Source of the DNA: an uncultured Latescibacterota bacterium
Lineage (GTDB): Bacteria > Latescibacterota > UBA2968
Assembly: GCA_958295785.1 (NCBI GenBank)
Contig: OY282377.1
Location: 2,618,394-2,682,393 of the forward strand
DNA: 64,000 bases
Direction: 5' to 3'
Numbering within the stretch: the first letter of the stretch is position 1; every line of letters begins with the position of its first letter. Both the position numbers and the translations under genes were made by a program. The notes below the pieces were generated by a model. The model was given only the letters and a program-made list of their open reading frames with translations. It was not told the origin of the DNA and ran no database searches. Shown here piece after piece: positions 43,111 to 52,734 of the stretch.

Positions 43111-43854
43111 TCAAATAGCCGCGACATCGCCGGCCCAAAATTCACGCACTCGGCCATCTGTTCCGCATAGCAATAGTTGGCCGTGGTCGCCAAATCCCTC
43201 GAGTGTTCCGGTTTTCACATCCGCGCCTTCCCCAACTGAGATCTGTTCGCCCAGATAAATGCAACGGCGTTCCCAAGCCGTGCGGAGGGCCGCAAACCCC
43301 GCGCTTTCCCAGCGGTCAATCCACGGTGCAATGGTCGAGAGGAGTTGCGCGAGCGCGTTTTCGAGATCGTAGTCGCGCCCGGTTTCAAGGCGCATTGAGG
43401 TCACGGGGCGGTCGATGAGCGCGGCACTTGTCGCATCCATGTTGACGTTGAGACCAATGCCTGTGACGATTGCCGCGCTATCGGGGCGTTTTTGGTCGCT
43501 GCGCTCGAGGAGCATGCCGCAAATTTTGGCCCCGTTGATCAACACATCGTTGGGCCACTTGGTTTGCGCGTTTAGGCCATGCGCGTCCAACATGTCGGCA
43601 ATGCCCAAGGCGATGGCGATGGGCAACGAGGCCAGTTGGGGGAACGCGGCTTTTGTGATGAGGAAAAAGGAAAACGTGAGGTTCTCATTCGCCCGTGCGA
43701 TCCATTGGCGCCGGTAACGCCCGCGCCCAGCCGTTTGCTCCCGCGCGGCGAGGACATAGCCAGAAGGGATCGCATCGCCTTTGGATAGGCGTTGAAGGAG
43801 GTAGGTGTTGGTGGAAGGGACTCGGTCGCGCCATTCGGGGGATAGAAAGGTCAT
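43111..43854 (-). CDS. birA: Biotin-protein ligase
   Basis: 247 aa, catalytic domain only, without the N-terminal DNA-binding domain of the E. coli repressor. Motifs: biotinyl-AMP loop TAGRGRYRRQW, KWPNDVLINGAKICGMLLE and GIGLNVN. The C-terminal SH3-like cap is present. It attaches biotin to carrier Lys residues such as that of OadA, encoded 2 kb away and pointing towards it. The restriction-modification cassette lies between the two. Confidence 0.93.
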   Translation of the reverse strand: MTFLSPEWRDRVPSTNTYLLQRLSKGDAIPSGYVLAAREQTAGRGRYRRQWIARANENLTFSFFLITKAAFPQLASLPIAIALGIADMLDAHGLNAQTKWPNDVLINGAKICGMLLERSDQKRPDSAAIVTGIGLNVNMDATSAALIDRPVTSMRLETGRDYDLENALAQLLSTIAPWIDRWESAGFAALRTAWERRCIYLGEQISVGEGADVKTGTLEGFGDHGQLLLCGTDGRVREFWAGDVAAI

Positions 43855-44199
43855 AAGAAAGGCTATCGGCTATCAGCAGCCAGTCCCAAAGGCGCGAGAC
43901 GCAAGAGGGAAGATGGATCGCGGATTAAACGGATTGCGCGGATTGCGCGGATGAAAGGCGAAAACCAACCCCACAAAAACGTAGGGGCGGTGCCCCCGTG
44001 CTCGCCCAAAGATACAAGATGCGAGGATAGAAACGTAGGGGCGGTGCCCCCGTGCCCGCCCGAAAATGCAAGATACAAGACGTAAAAGGCAAGTTTTCGT
44101 CACTCCGTCGCACGCGCAAGCACAGGCGTAGCCAACGCCGGAGTCCAGTAACTTTTTATTTTTTAACCGCTGACCGCTTGGGGTTGAGTGGACTGACCA
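43855..44199. repeat. Repeat-filled gap: 97-bp inverted partner and two REP-like units
   Basis: 43911-44007 is the inverted counterpart of 17480-17576. REP-like GTAGGGGCGG units begin at 43981 and 44035; the second keeps the AATGCAAGATA tail seen at 4260. GCACAGGCGTAGCC near 44120 is a further small string shared with the MITE-like elements. No gene is evident in these 345 bases. Confidence 0.8.
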
Positions 44200-45690
44200 C
44201 TACCTCTCCAACCACGCTTCGATTTGCTGTTCGTTCTCGTCTGTCCACGGCGCGATGTCTTCGATGCAAACGCGGTCGTAGCCGCTGTACACACGCGCCA
44301 TCGCGTCTTCGTAAATGCCTTCTTTTCGCGCTTGCTCGCGCCAGGTGACAAAGTGTTCCCGGTCGTATTGTTTTGCCCGTGCGTCAATGCCTTCGCAGTC
44401 AAAATTTTCCCCGAGTATTTGATCCAATTCGCGGGCGATTTCCGGTTTGTCGTGGACGAGGTCAGTCGTTTCGTCCGGGTCGTCTTTCAGGTTGAAGAGT
44501 TCGGCGTCAAAGCCCACATGCTTGACGTATTTCCAATCGCCCCGGCGCAACATAAACGTGCCTGTGGCGCAGCGGTCGCCGTGGTATTCGCACATGGCCC
44601 AATCGCGTTTGCGCGGGGCATAAGCGGTCAGTTGGGGCAAGAGGGATTCGCCGTCGAGGGCGTTGGGATAGGCTGCATTGCCCGCGTAATCGGCGTAGCG
44701 GATGCGCGCCATGTCCGTAAATGTGGGATAGAGGTCAACGAGGGAAACGGGCGTATTGACCACACCGCCTTTTTGGACATCGGGCCCGCGGACGATTAGG
44801 GGAACATGGGCAGAGGCTTCGTACATCGAGCGTTTGAGCACTTGGTTTTGGTCGCCGGCCATTTCGCCGTGGTCGCTGGAGAAAATGACGTAGGTGTTGT
44901 CGCGCAACCCCAAGTCGTCAATCGCTTGCAGCACCCGACCGACCATCTCATCCAAGGCCGCGATCATGGCAAAATAGGTGTGGCGGATCTCGCGGACGAG
45001 GGATTCGGCGAATTGTTTGTCGCAGTTTTTGGTCACGCGCTGATAGGCAATGGCCGGGTTGTGCGTGGCATCAAGCGGCATCAGGGTCGGCGGGATGTCG
45101 ATTTTGTCCGCATCGATCAACGGCATGTGGCGTTTCTCGGCGGTAAATGCCGGATGCACCAATCCCGTGGTGAGATAGAGCCAGAAAGGGCGGTCGGTTG
45201 TGGCGTGTCGATGCAGGTGATCGAGGGCCTGATACGTGCGGTCCCAATCGCGGCCATTGGCCTTGCCATCGGCGACGACTTGCGGCAGGGGCGTGCGCGA
45301 AATCGGGCGACGGATATTTGCCGCGCGCGTCCACGAGCCGATGCGGTCGCGGATGGAGTGTTTGCCATAAGCGTAGTCAATCGGGCCGATGGTCGATGTG
45401 CGATAGCCCGCGCTTTCAAACGTGTTTTGCCATGTGGGCACATGGTCGCGCAGCCCTTCGTGATTGTTCCAGCAGGCGTAATAATGGGGGTATTTGCCGC
45501 TCCACATGCTCGCGCGCGACGGGTTGCACACCGGGCTGTTGGTGTACGCGTTGGTGAACAGGACGCCTTCGCTGGCGAGGCGATCCATGTGCGGCGTGGC
45601 ATTTTGCATGGCCGGATGGCCCATGCAACCCATTTTGCGCCCGTCCATGCTCTCGGCGTGGATGAAGACGATGTTTGGTTGAGATGGCAT
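44200..45690 (-). CDS. Sulfatase (formylglycine-dependent)
   Basis: 496 aa, alkaline-phosphatase fold. The sulfatase signature VCNPSRASMWSG (about residues 54-65) has the Cys that becomes formylglycine. NIVFIHAESMDGRKMG at the start supplies metal ligands, and SSDHGEMAGDQN supplies the later Asp/His pair. No signal peptide is obvious, so it could be cytoplasmic. It is the third gene of a minus-strand PhyH-Gfo/Idh-sulfatase operon, 14 bases after the oxidoreductase, pointing to degradation of a sulfated compound. No sulfatase-maturing enzyme is in the window. Confidence 0.92.
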   Translation of the reverse strand: MPSQPNIVFIHAESMDGRKMGCMGHPAMQNATPHMDRLASEGVLFTNAYTNSPVCNPSRASMWSGKYPHYYACWNNHEGLRDHVPTWQNTFESAGYRTSTIGPIDYAYGKHSIRDRIGSWTRAANIRRPISRTPLPQVVADGKANGRDWDRTYQALDHLHRHATTDRPFWLYLTTGLVHPAFTAEKRHMPLIDADKIDIPPTLMPLDATHNPAIAYQRVTKNCDKQFAESLVREIRHTYFAMIAALDEMVGRVLQAIDDLGLRDNTYVIFSSDHGEMAGDQNQVLKRSMYEASAHVPLIVRGPDVQKGGVVNTPVSLVDLYPTFTDMARIRYADYAGNAAYPNALDGESLLPQLTAYAPRKRDWAMCEYHGDRCATGTFMLRRGDWKYVKHVGFDAELFNLKDDPDETTDLVHDKPEIARELDQILGENFDCEGIDARAKQYDREHFVTWREQARKEGIYEDAMARVYSGYDRVCIEDIAPWTDENEQQIEAWLER

Positions 45691-45704
45691 TTCTGTTCCT
45701 CAAA

Positions 45705-46676
45705 TTAACGCGGCACTTCCACCGCGCTTCCGGTTTGTGCGGCTTTGTGCATGGCGAAGACCACGCGCAGGGCGCGCAGGCCATCTTCGCTGTGCGGATC
45801 GGCAAGGGGGGCGTCGGGTGCTGGCACATGGCCCTTGATGGCCTCGATGAAGTGGTCGGATGAATTGCCGTATTCGGGCAGGTTTTCCGCGCGTTGCCAG
45901 CCATCTCGCCGCGTAATCGTGTAGAGCCGGTCGCGTTCGAGACGATAACTCTGTTTGTCCGCGTACACCGTGACTTCGTCTTGGTATTCGTCACACGTCT
46001 TGATGCACAACAGACTGGCGGGCAATCCGCCTTCGAGTTCGAGACGCATATCGACGAGGGCCTCCTCGATGTTCTCGGCGCCATTCTCATATTGAATTTT
46101 GCCTTCCACTTTCACGATGCGCCGCCCCGTGATCCACGGCAAAACATCGGTGATGTGAATGGTGCGCCGATGCAGCATGCCCCCGTCTTGCACCCCGCGT
46201 TTGACCGGGCTTCGCCGCTGGATGGCGGTGAGCATCTGCGGCCTGACAGAACCCGATGCGATTTGCCGGCGCACGTATTCCGTGCTCGGCATAAAGTGGC
46301 GCGTGAACGCGGTCATGAGGATGCAATTTTGAGCTTTGCTCAACCCGACGAGTTCCTCGGCGTCTGCCACTGTGACGGTGATCGGCTTATCGACAATCGT
46401 GGGGATGCCGCGCTCGAGGGCCAACTTGCAGGGGGCGAAATGCACGCGATTGGGCGTGCTGACAAACACGCCGTCGATCAGGTCGGGATCGAGCATCTCG
46501 CCGCAGTCGGTAAATGTCTGGCTATCGGCAAGGCGTTTGTCGCGCTTGTCCAGACATGCTTGAGAAATGTCGCAAACCGCCGCAACTTCCACATCCGCCC
46601 GGTTGAGCAAATTGGGGATGTGATAGCTCGAACAGAACGAGCCGAGGCCGATAATCCCAATTTTTACTTTTTCCAT
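45705..46676 (-). CDS. Gfo/Idh/MocA-family oxidoreductase
   Basis: 323 aa, NAD(P)-dependent. N-terminal Rossmann domain with GIIGLGSF (about residues 6-13) and the family motif DKPITVTV, which holds the catalytic Lys. The C-terminal alpha/beta part (about 125-300) binds a sugar or cyclitol. The ATG at 46676 has AAAGGA just upstream and lies one base after the PhyH stop. It probably acts in the same pathway as the neighbouring sulfatase and dioxygenase. Confidence 0.9.
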   Translation of the reverse strand: MEKVKIGIIGLGSFCSSYHIPNLLNRADVEVAAVCDISQACLDKRDKRLADSQTFTDCGEMLDPDLIDGVFVSTPNRVHFAPCKLALERGIPTIVDKPITVTVADAEELVGLSKAQNCILMTAFTRHFMPSTEYVRRQIASGSVRPQMLTAIQRRSPVKRGVQDGGMLHRRTIHITDVLPWITGRRIVKVEGKIQYENGAENIEEALVDMRLELEGGLPASLLCIKTCDEYQDEVTVYADKQSYRLERDRLYTITRRDGWQRAENLPEYGNSSDHFIEAIKGHVPAPDAPLADPHSEDGLRALRVVFAMHKAAQTGSAVEVPR

Positions 46677-46677
46677 A

Positions 46678-47742
46678 TCAATCCTTTCCAAGGCGCAGCC
46701 AACCATCGACATCGGGCGCGAGTGCGTTCCAGTGCCGGGTGATGGCCCGCGCTTCTTCGAGGCCCATTTTGCTCACGCCCTCATAAGAGGTGGGCGCGCC
46801 TTTTTCCGTGAGATAGTCCAAGCAGCGCACCCACATCGCACGCCACAAATAGGCGTTGTGCAATTCGGTTTCCGGCGCGGAACGGCTTCGCGCGACAAAG
46901 CCCGGGATAAAGGGGCGGCCAGAGGGTTGCCCAATGGGCAAGTAGCGGAAATTATACGCCCAGCGATAATCCTCGCGGCTCGTGTTGGGAACCGAACTGT
47001 GCATCACTTTGTTGTCGAGAAAAACAATGTCGCCGGGATCCACGGGCAGCGCAACGCCCCGCGCGTCGAGGTCTTCTGGATAGGGGCGATATTGCACGCC
47101 GTGTTTGTGGCTTTTGGGAATGACCACCAAACAGCCGTTTTCTTCGGTGGCGCGGGTCATCGGAATCCAAGCATTGACAATCTGGCTGTTATGGGAATCC
47201 CCCAGCCCTGAGACCGCGTCCATGTGCCACCCGGTTTTGCCGACCTGAAAGGTGTAAAATCCTTCCTGTGAGAGATCCGCACCCACGGATTCGGCCACCC
47301 TATCGGCCAGTTTGAGATGGTCGGGCGCGAGTTTGAGATTGAAATGGTAGATCGGCGACGCGGCGATTTCCGGCCCGATGAGGGCTTCCAAGACGTCTAA
47401 AACTTTTGGATGGCGCATCAGCGCGAACATTTCCGGGATGCGCGCATCGGGCAGGTCTTTGCGCCATTGAAAGGTGGGGACAAAGAGATTGAGCACTGGG
47501 TCGAGATGGTGCAAAACCGTTCCCCTACTGGCGCCGAGGGACATGGCAAACCGCTCGGGCAAAGACATGCCATCAAATTTGTCCAGCGCGTCAGGTGCCC
47601 CGGTTTCAACGAGGTAAATGCGCGCCAACGCATCCAAAAGATCGGTATAGGCTTGTTGCAAGGGATGAATGTCCCGCTCGGGATTGAGCGCGTTTTTGAC
47701 GACGACATATCCCTCTTGGTGGAATTGTTTGGATAGTGACAT
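46678..47742 (-). CDS. Phytanoyl-CoA dioxygenase-family protein, canonical HxD
   Basis: 354 aa. Fe(II)/2-oxoglutarate dioxygenase fold. Iron ligands: GWHMDAV (H173, D175) and the distal His in VMHSS (H248), with an Arg at about 260 for 2-oxoglutarate. ENGCLVVIPKSHKHG is the typical strand before the distal His. First gene of the operon PhyH-Gfo/Idh-sulfatase. It likely hydroxylates a small organic compound; true substrate unknown. The ATG at 47742 begins the conserved N-terminus. Confidence 0.9.
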   Translation of the reverse strand: MSLSKQFHQEGYVVVKNALNPERDIHPLQQAYTDLLDALARIYLVETGAPDALDKFDGMSLPERFAMSLGASRGTVLHHLDPVLNLFVPTFQWRKDLPDARIPEMFALMRHPKVLDVLEALIGPEIAASPIYHFNLKLAPDHLKLADRVAESVGADLSQEGFYTFQVGKTGWHMDAVSGLGDSHNSQIVNAWIPMTRATEENGCLVVIPKSHKHGVQYRPYPEDLDARGVALPVDPGDIVFLDNKVMHSSVPNTSREDYRWAYNFRYLPIGQPSGRPFIPGFVARSRSAPETELHNAYLWRAMWVRCLDYLTEKGAPTSYEGVSKMGLEEARAITRHWNALAPDVDGWLRLGKD

Positions 47743-47784
47743 ATGGGGTCTTCTGTTGTTAAAGGCGTGAGATGTAAGACGCAA

Positions 47785-47988
47785 GTGGTTAGTCCTTGCC
47801 CATCAATCCAAAGGCGAAAAGCAAGCGCAACACAGGCGTAGCCTACAACGACTATAGCGAGTATCAACAGGGATGAACACAGATGAATGTAAGCATGTCC
47901 TTGTGAAAACAGGGGTAAAAGGCGGAAGATAAAAGGAGAAGATTGGTGGTCGAGAATTTCAATAAAATCTCGGCTATACCTTTCAGGA
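47785..47988. other. Intergenic region with short repeat strings
   Basis: ACACAGGCGTAGCCTACAACG at 47829-47849 is shared with 52686-52706 and inversely with 5145-5170. GGGATGAACACAGATGAATG at 47870-47890 belongs to the CAGATGAACGCAGATA type. No gene is evident. Confidence 0.6.
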
Positions 47989-48393
47989 TTATGGAGATGT
48001 GGTTCTCGATATGCGATTCCAAATTCCTGTAGCCTGAAGATGCCTAATAATTTCAGAACGAATTTCTGCTGCACTTGCCTTTGAGCGAACAGGTTGTCCA
48101 ATTGAGTCACACAATTCGCGCAATTCCTTAACGGTAAGTGGACTTAAAACTTCTCTCACCTTATCAGGAGATTCTTTCATATCTTCTAACGCCATTAAAA
48201 ACTGATGATCAATTTTAATTGCTTCTCTTTTTTTATTTCCCTGAGAATATGGTGCAGCAATTGAAATCAAAATACGACCACCCAGTCTTTTCAGTTTCTG
48301 CAAGTTATCATTCTTAAAATATAGTTGCAGAAAATTCTCAAGTTCAGAGGGCAATTGTTGCCCTTCTTGATGAAAAATCTCATGTTTTGGCAC
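47989..48393 (-). CDS. Hypothetical partner protein of the ParA-like gene
   Basis: 134 aa, helical and charged, ending in a SAP/Rho-like segment (LSPLTVKELRELCDSIGQP, ASAAEIRSEIIRHLQ). The start is GTG at 48393, overlapping by 14 bases the natural end of the parA-like gene, so the two formed a translationally coupled pair. Because the parA copy is broken, this protein may no longer be expressed or useful. A partitioning or phage-related adaptor role is inferred only from the neighbour. Confidence 0.6.
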   Translation of the reverse strand: MPKHEIFHQEGQQLPSELENFLQLYFKNDNLQKLKRLGGRILISIAAPYSQGNKKREAIKIDHQFLMALEDMKESPDKVREVLSPLTVKELRELCDSIGQPVRSKASAAEIRSEIIRHLQATGIWNRISRTTSP

Positions 48394-48576
48394 GATAGGC
48401 CTCCATTCTGTCTAAAATTTCGGCTGTAATGTCGCGCAGACATTCAGAGATTGTAGGTTGGCCTGACGTGCTGCGCTCAAACTCATACCGGGTGAATTTC
48501 GTTTGTTCGCTCAGAAATCGCGCAATGGCATCTAGTCTTGGAATAACGCCAATCCGGGGATCGCTGATAACCTCAT

Positions 48577-49770
48577 TACTCTGTAAATTAAGTTATTCTA
48601 AGTTTTGAATTGTCTGGATAAACGCGTTGATAATGGGTATTCATCTTGTCTCTGGCCTTGGGCAAAGTGAACTGCCAATTCAAGGGGATGCCCTTGGCCT
48701 CCCGCTCCTGAAAGAAGGCCAAAACTTCCCGGCGCAGTTCCGCCTGCGTCGCGATGCGCCTATTCAAACATCCTCGCGCCAGAGCCGAAAATTCGATCTC
48801 GATCATGTTGAGCCAACTCGCCGACTTGGGAGTAAAGAAGAACTCAAACTTCTGCGCGCGGGCAAACGCCTCATCGGCCGGCAAGTAACGATAGAAGGCA
48901 TGGCGGGTATGCGTATTGAGATTGTCTTGCACCAAGCGGATTTTCTCCGCTTGTGGCCAATGCTGTGTCAGCGCCTGACAAAAGTGGGTGTATTCCTTCA
49001 TCGTGCGCCGGGGATAGATTTCGGCAAGCCGTTTGCCGGTTAAAGGCTCAATGGCAGCCAACAGCGCACGCGAGCCGTGTTTGGTATAGGCATCATGTTC
49101 TTTGGTCACTTGGCCTGTTGTCAGGGGCAAGGGATCCAGGACTTGTCCGATGAGAAAACAAGGACGTTCATCAAAGCAGACCACAGGAACGTTGGGATCA
49201 TAAGGTTGGTCATACAGCCAAAGCAAGGCTTCCATGCGTGCGAGAAAGGACGCATCCACTTTGCTGATACACCAGGTTTTCTTCAAGTGGGGCTTCAATT
49301 CGTTTTTTTTAGAATCGTCTTGACATGCGTGTGTGAGAGATGCTCACAATAGCCCAATGCCACGCACTGATCCGCCAAGAGGCGCAACGTCCATCTGCCA
49401 TGGCCTGCCGGGGGGGTTGAACAGGCCAAGGCGGTGATTTGGGCCCGTTGCTTGCCGGTCATCTCCACCGGGCGTCCTGGCCGCGGGGCATCTTTGAGGC
49501 CATCCAAGCCGAGGGTGCGGTATTTCTTTGCCCAATTGCTCAGGGTCTGCCCGGTCATGCCGAGGGTTTGAGCCACTTGGGTGTAGGTTTTGCCTCGGTC
49601 AAGTTCAAGCAAGCCCAAGGCGCGTTTGTAGATTCGGGCTTTTTGGTCTCCTTTGGTGATCAAGGCGGTCAAAGTATCTCGGTCTGTGGGGGTGAGTTGG
49701 ACGTGTTGTTTGGGCATGCGAACGCCTCCTTGAAACAATTGAAATTCCAAATTATTTAATTTACGGAGTA
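48577..49770 (-). mobile_element. IS630-family insertion sequence inside the parA-like gene
   Basis: About 1.19 kb. The ends form an imperfect inverted repeat TACTC(T/C)GTAAATTAA. The five bases CTCAT occur on both sides (48572-48576 and 49771-49775); removing the element and one copy restores the parA frame. The TA at each outer end could instead be the classical IS630 TA duplication. The element carries one transposase gene in two overlapping frames. Confidence 0.85.
48588..49717 (-). CDS. IS630 transposase, two frames joined by probable -1 frameshift
   Basis: Frame A (49717-49295) encodes an N-terminal helix-turn-helix (TYTQVAQTLGMTGQTLSNWAK). Frame B (about 49300-48588) encodes the DDE catalytic core: VVCFDERP, LVQDNLNTH and SASWLNMIEIEFS supply Asp, Asp, Glu. 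The frames meet at a run of eight A (49303-49310), where a -1 slip gives the continuous KKNELKPHLKKTW typical of the family. The fused product would be 376 aa. ATG 49717 has AAGGAGG upstream. The DDE residues look intact, so the element could still be active. Confidence 0.88.
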
Positions 49771-50576
49771 CTCATTCTCTATTCTGTCGAGATCATTCAT
49801 AATACTTTGTTGTAACATAACCTCCGCAGATTGCTGGCTATACACTTTACCTCCCGGAAGACCTCCCGCCCTGTTAATTGCGTTTAAAATATATCCTAAA
49901 AGTTTGGGCCTATCACCATCGGGAATTTGTCTGACCCATCGCAAGAGTCTTGGCATTCCATAAACCGAAATTGCATCGGGAATGGTTACCGGCAAATAAA
50001 AGGAACAGGCTCGCAACATCGCTTGGGTCAAGAACATTTTGTTGGGAGGACAATCGACAATGACATAATCATAATTATCAAAGGCGTTGAGCATCTGTTT
50101 GCAATAAAGAAAAAGCTCATCAACCCGTCTTTGGTCTTCTACCAAACTCTTGGCAATCTCCATATCGAGATTTTCGACTTCAAACGATCCCCTCACAATA
50201 TAGAGATTCTCAGGACTCAAAGTATCTGGAACTTCAGCAACGTAATTCTCATAATTTGTTTTGGCAGCTTTTGACCACTTGGTAGGTCTAACAAGATTGT
50301 AGATAGTAAGCTCTGTTCTGCTGACTTACTCAGGGTCAAATCCCACTGCAAGAGATAAGCTACACTGAGGATCAATGTCGAATAGCAGGATCTTTTTGTT
50401 TGTTCAGCTAGGTAATAACCGAGTAGACAAACGAGAGTCGTTTTACCCACTCCACCTTTGTAATTCGCTACGCAGATAGAACCCGGGTGCTTAGGTGCAT
50501 GAAACGCATCTAATTTCAACTTTTGTTCTTCTGTGAACATTTGTAACCTCCGAGATAAAGACGAATAAAAAAACAA

Positions 50577-50906
50577 AAGAATGTGTCTCTATGGGTTATG
50601 AAATGCAAGAGACCTTTCGCTTCGCGCTTCTCAATGGCGAAAATTCTATCGCATCACCACATAAACCCCTTGAGCCTTAAGAGAGTATCTTGCTCCTTAC
50701 TTTTCGCCATTTAATATAACGCGGAACACGCGGGATTTCAAGGGCGAGATTGAGCGGGGCATCCCTGGGATTGTGACGTGTGTTTGACGGGCTATTTGTT
50801 CTTTTGTGCATACGGCGCGTTTTTTGTGTATAATAAAAATCAGCGATCAGCCTTCTAACCGCTTGTTTTGCCGACCGCTGACCGCTATCGCTTCTTGGAG
50901 ATCGCC
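50577..50906. other. Intergenic region between the parA-like remnant and ogt
   Basis: No gene is evident in this 330-base stretch. It includes A+T-rich DNA upstream of the parA-like gene and two near copies of the short string ACCGCTGACCGCT (about 50872-50886), which also occurs near 26955 and 44168. Confidence 0.55.
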
Positions 50907-51440
50907 GTGTTCAATTTGCAAAAAATAAAAAAATTGCCCGGAGAGACGGTCTGGCGCGATGTGGCGAGTCCCTTGGGGCCGTTGACCGTGTTGGCGGCAG
51001 ATGCGGGGGTGCGGGCGATAGCGTTTGCGGGTGAACAGACCGAGCGGGCGAAAATAGATTTCCCTCGGGCAAGGGCGCGTGTGGCCATCGACAAAGCGGT
51101 GGCGCAACTGACGAGGTATTTTGATGGAACGTTGAGAAATTTCGATTTGCCATTGGATTTGCACGGCACGGATTTTCAGCAGCGAGTTTGGGAATTGGTG
51201 CTCAAAATCCCCTTTGGTCAAACGCGAACTTATGGCGAACTCGCCCGCGCATTGGGCAATGCGGGCGCGTCGCAAGCGGTGGGCGCGGCCAATGGCAAGA
51301 ATCCCATAGCAATCGCGGTGCCGTGCCATCGCGTAATCGGCGCGTCCGGCAATTTGACGGGATACGCCGGGGGGCTGGAGAAGAAAGGGTTTCTGCTAAC
51401 GCACGAAGGCGCGATTCAACCCGCGCTGTTTGGGACGTAA
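50907..51440 (+). CDS. ogt: Methylated-DNA-protein-cysteine methyltransferase
   Basis: 177 aa. It removes O6-alkyl groups from guanine by transferring them to its own Cys. Active site [10 protein letters not shown] (Cys at about residue 135), and [25 protein letters not shown] forms the helix-turn-helix DNA-binding part. The N-terminal domain is short, and no AdaA domain is present. The start is GTG at 50907, TTGGAG six bases upstream. It is followed 49 bases later by a Gfo/Idh-type gene. Confidence 0.95.
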   Translation: MFNLQKIKKLPGETVWRDVASPLGPLTVLAADAGVRAIAFAGEQTERAKIDFPRARARVAIDKAVAQLTRYFDGTLRNFDLPLDLHGTDFQQRVWELVLKIPFGQTRTYGELARALGNAGASQAVGAANGKNPIAIAVPCHRVIGASGNLTGYAGGLEKKGFLLTHEGAIQPALFGT

Positions 51441-51489
51441 AATGCAATGGGGGTGGACAACTCGCTTACCTTTTAGAGAGGAGTTCAAA

Positions 51490-52686
51490 ATGCCTGAAGG
51501 ACATCGGTTGACAATGTTGGGAACGGGGCTGATCGGGATGTTTTACACCATGACCTTGCACAGACATCGGGGTGTGGATCGGGTTCAAATGGTGTATTCG
51601 CGGACCCAAGAGCGCGCCAAAGCGTTTGCGCGAGAATGGGAAATTCCAAAGTGGACCACGGATATACGAGCGGCCATTGCAGACGCCGAGACCGATGGGG
51701 TGGTTATTGGATTGCCAAATGATATGCACCTCAAAGCCGCGACTCTGGCTGCCCAAGCGGGCAAGGCCGTGTTGTGTACCAAGCCCTTGGGGCGCACGGC
51801 TGACGAGGCCAAGCAGATTCTCAATGCCGTGGAAAAGGCGGGCGTATTTGGCGGGTATTTGGAGGATTTGGTGTATCCACCCAAAACATTAAAAGCCCTG
51901 GCGTCCGTGAAAGATGGGGCGTTGGGGCGGATATTGTGGGTGCGGTCGCGCGAGACGCATCCGGGACCGCACAGCGATTGGTTTTGGGATGTGAACAGGG
52001 CGGGCGGCGGCGCGATTGTGGATATGGGTTGTCACTGCATCGAGATCATCCGCAATTTCATCGGCAAGGGCATTCGCCCGGTCAAAGCCATGTGCTGGGC
52101 CGATACGCTCGTGCATCCTGTGGCGGCAGAGGATCACGGGATCGGGCTGATCGAGTTTGAAAATGGATCGATGGGGCAGTTTGAAGTGGGATGGGCATTT
52201 CGCGGCGGGATGGATTTGCGCGATGAGGTGGCCGGCACAGAGGGCACAATTTGGCTCAATCACTGGTTGCGTACGGGATTTGACATGTTCACGGCTGTGG
52301 GACGAGGCGGTTATGTGGCTGAAAAAGCCGAAGGCGATACGGGATGGCTCTTTCCTGTGGGCGATGAGGTGGCCGAGTTGGGATACTCGGATATGTTTGT
52401 GGATATGTTCAATGCGTGGGATGAAGGCCGCGAGCCAATGGAGACCTTGTACGATGGCTATGTCGTAAATGCCATTATCGATGCGTGCTATCGCTCGGCT
52501 AAAACAAAACAGTGGGAGGCCATAGAAATGGACTGGCGCGGCGGAGAAGTCAACAGGGAAACCGCATCGACGGAATTGGACGCGCCATTTGTCACCCTGA
52601 AAACCGAGCGCATGCCCGATGGGCGATTAAAGCGGATTGTGAAGGACAAAGCGACCGGCGAGATCAGCGAGCGGATAGACGAATAG
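51490..52686 (+). CDS. Gfo/Idh/MocA-family oxidoreductase
   Basis: 398 aa. Rossmann motif MLGTGLIG (about residues 9-16) and catalytic [12 protein letters not shown]. The C-terminal part has [21 protein letters not shown], as in sugar or inositol dehydrogenases. The ATG at 51490 has GAGAGGAG seven bases upstream; the frame is open 20 codons earlier but overlaps the ogt end. Convergent with a PhyH gene. The paralogue at 45705 lies in a PhyH operon as well, so the two families seem metabolically linked here. Confidence 0.9.
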   Translation: MPEGHRLTMLGTGLIGMFYTMTLHRHRGVDRVQMVYSRTQERAKAFAREWEIPKWTTDIRAAIADAETDGVVIGLPNDMHLKAATLAAQAGKAVLCTKPLGRTADEAKQILNAVEKAGVFGGYLEDLVYPPKTLKALASVKDGALGRILWVRSRETHPGPHSDWFWDVNRAGGGAIVDMGCHCIEIIRNFIGKGIRPVKAMCWADTLVHPVAAEDHGIGLIEFENGSMGQFEVGWAFRGGMDLRDEVAGTEGTIWLNHWLRTGFDMFTAVGRGGYVAEKAEGDTGWLFPVGDEVAELGYSDMFVDMFNAWDEGREPMETLYDGYVVNAIIDACYRSAKTKQWEAIEMDWRGGEVNRETASTELDAPFVTLKTERMPDGRLKRIVKDKATGEISERIDE

Positions 52687-52734
52687 ACGCACAGGCGTAG
52701 CCTACAACGCAGCGCAACAAGTAATCCCTTCCAG

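Larger units (their letters stand above)
48380..50540 (-). pseudogene. ParA-like ATPase gene, broken by frameshift, stop and IS630 insertion
   Basis: Starts at ATG 50540 with GGAGG upstream. The Walker A (ANYKGGVGKTTLVCL) is intact. At a run of five T at 50393-50397 (plus strand) one base seems lost: the other frame continues KILLFDIDPQCSLSLAVG, the expected ParA strand. That frame then meets a TAA at 50326-50328, after which SRTELTIYNLVRPTKW continues to VIVDCPPNK (Walker B-like). The IS630 element at 48577-49770 interrupts codon 3 after DRIEN. Beyond it the frame resumes as VISDPRIGVIPRLDAIARF and ends at 48380. Three independent lesions make it a pseudogene. Confidence 0.85.

Noticed and set aside
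43111-43854. BirA as a transcriptional repressor
   Set aside because: The protein starts directly with the catalytic domain; there is no N-terminal helix-turn-helix.
17439-44062. CRISPR array
   Set aside because: The short palindromic units are dispersed singly or in pairs over tens of kilobases, without regular spacers or cas genes.
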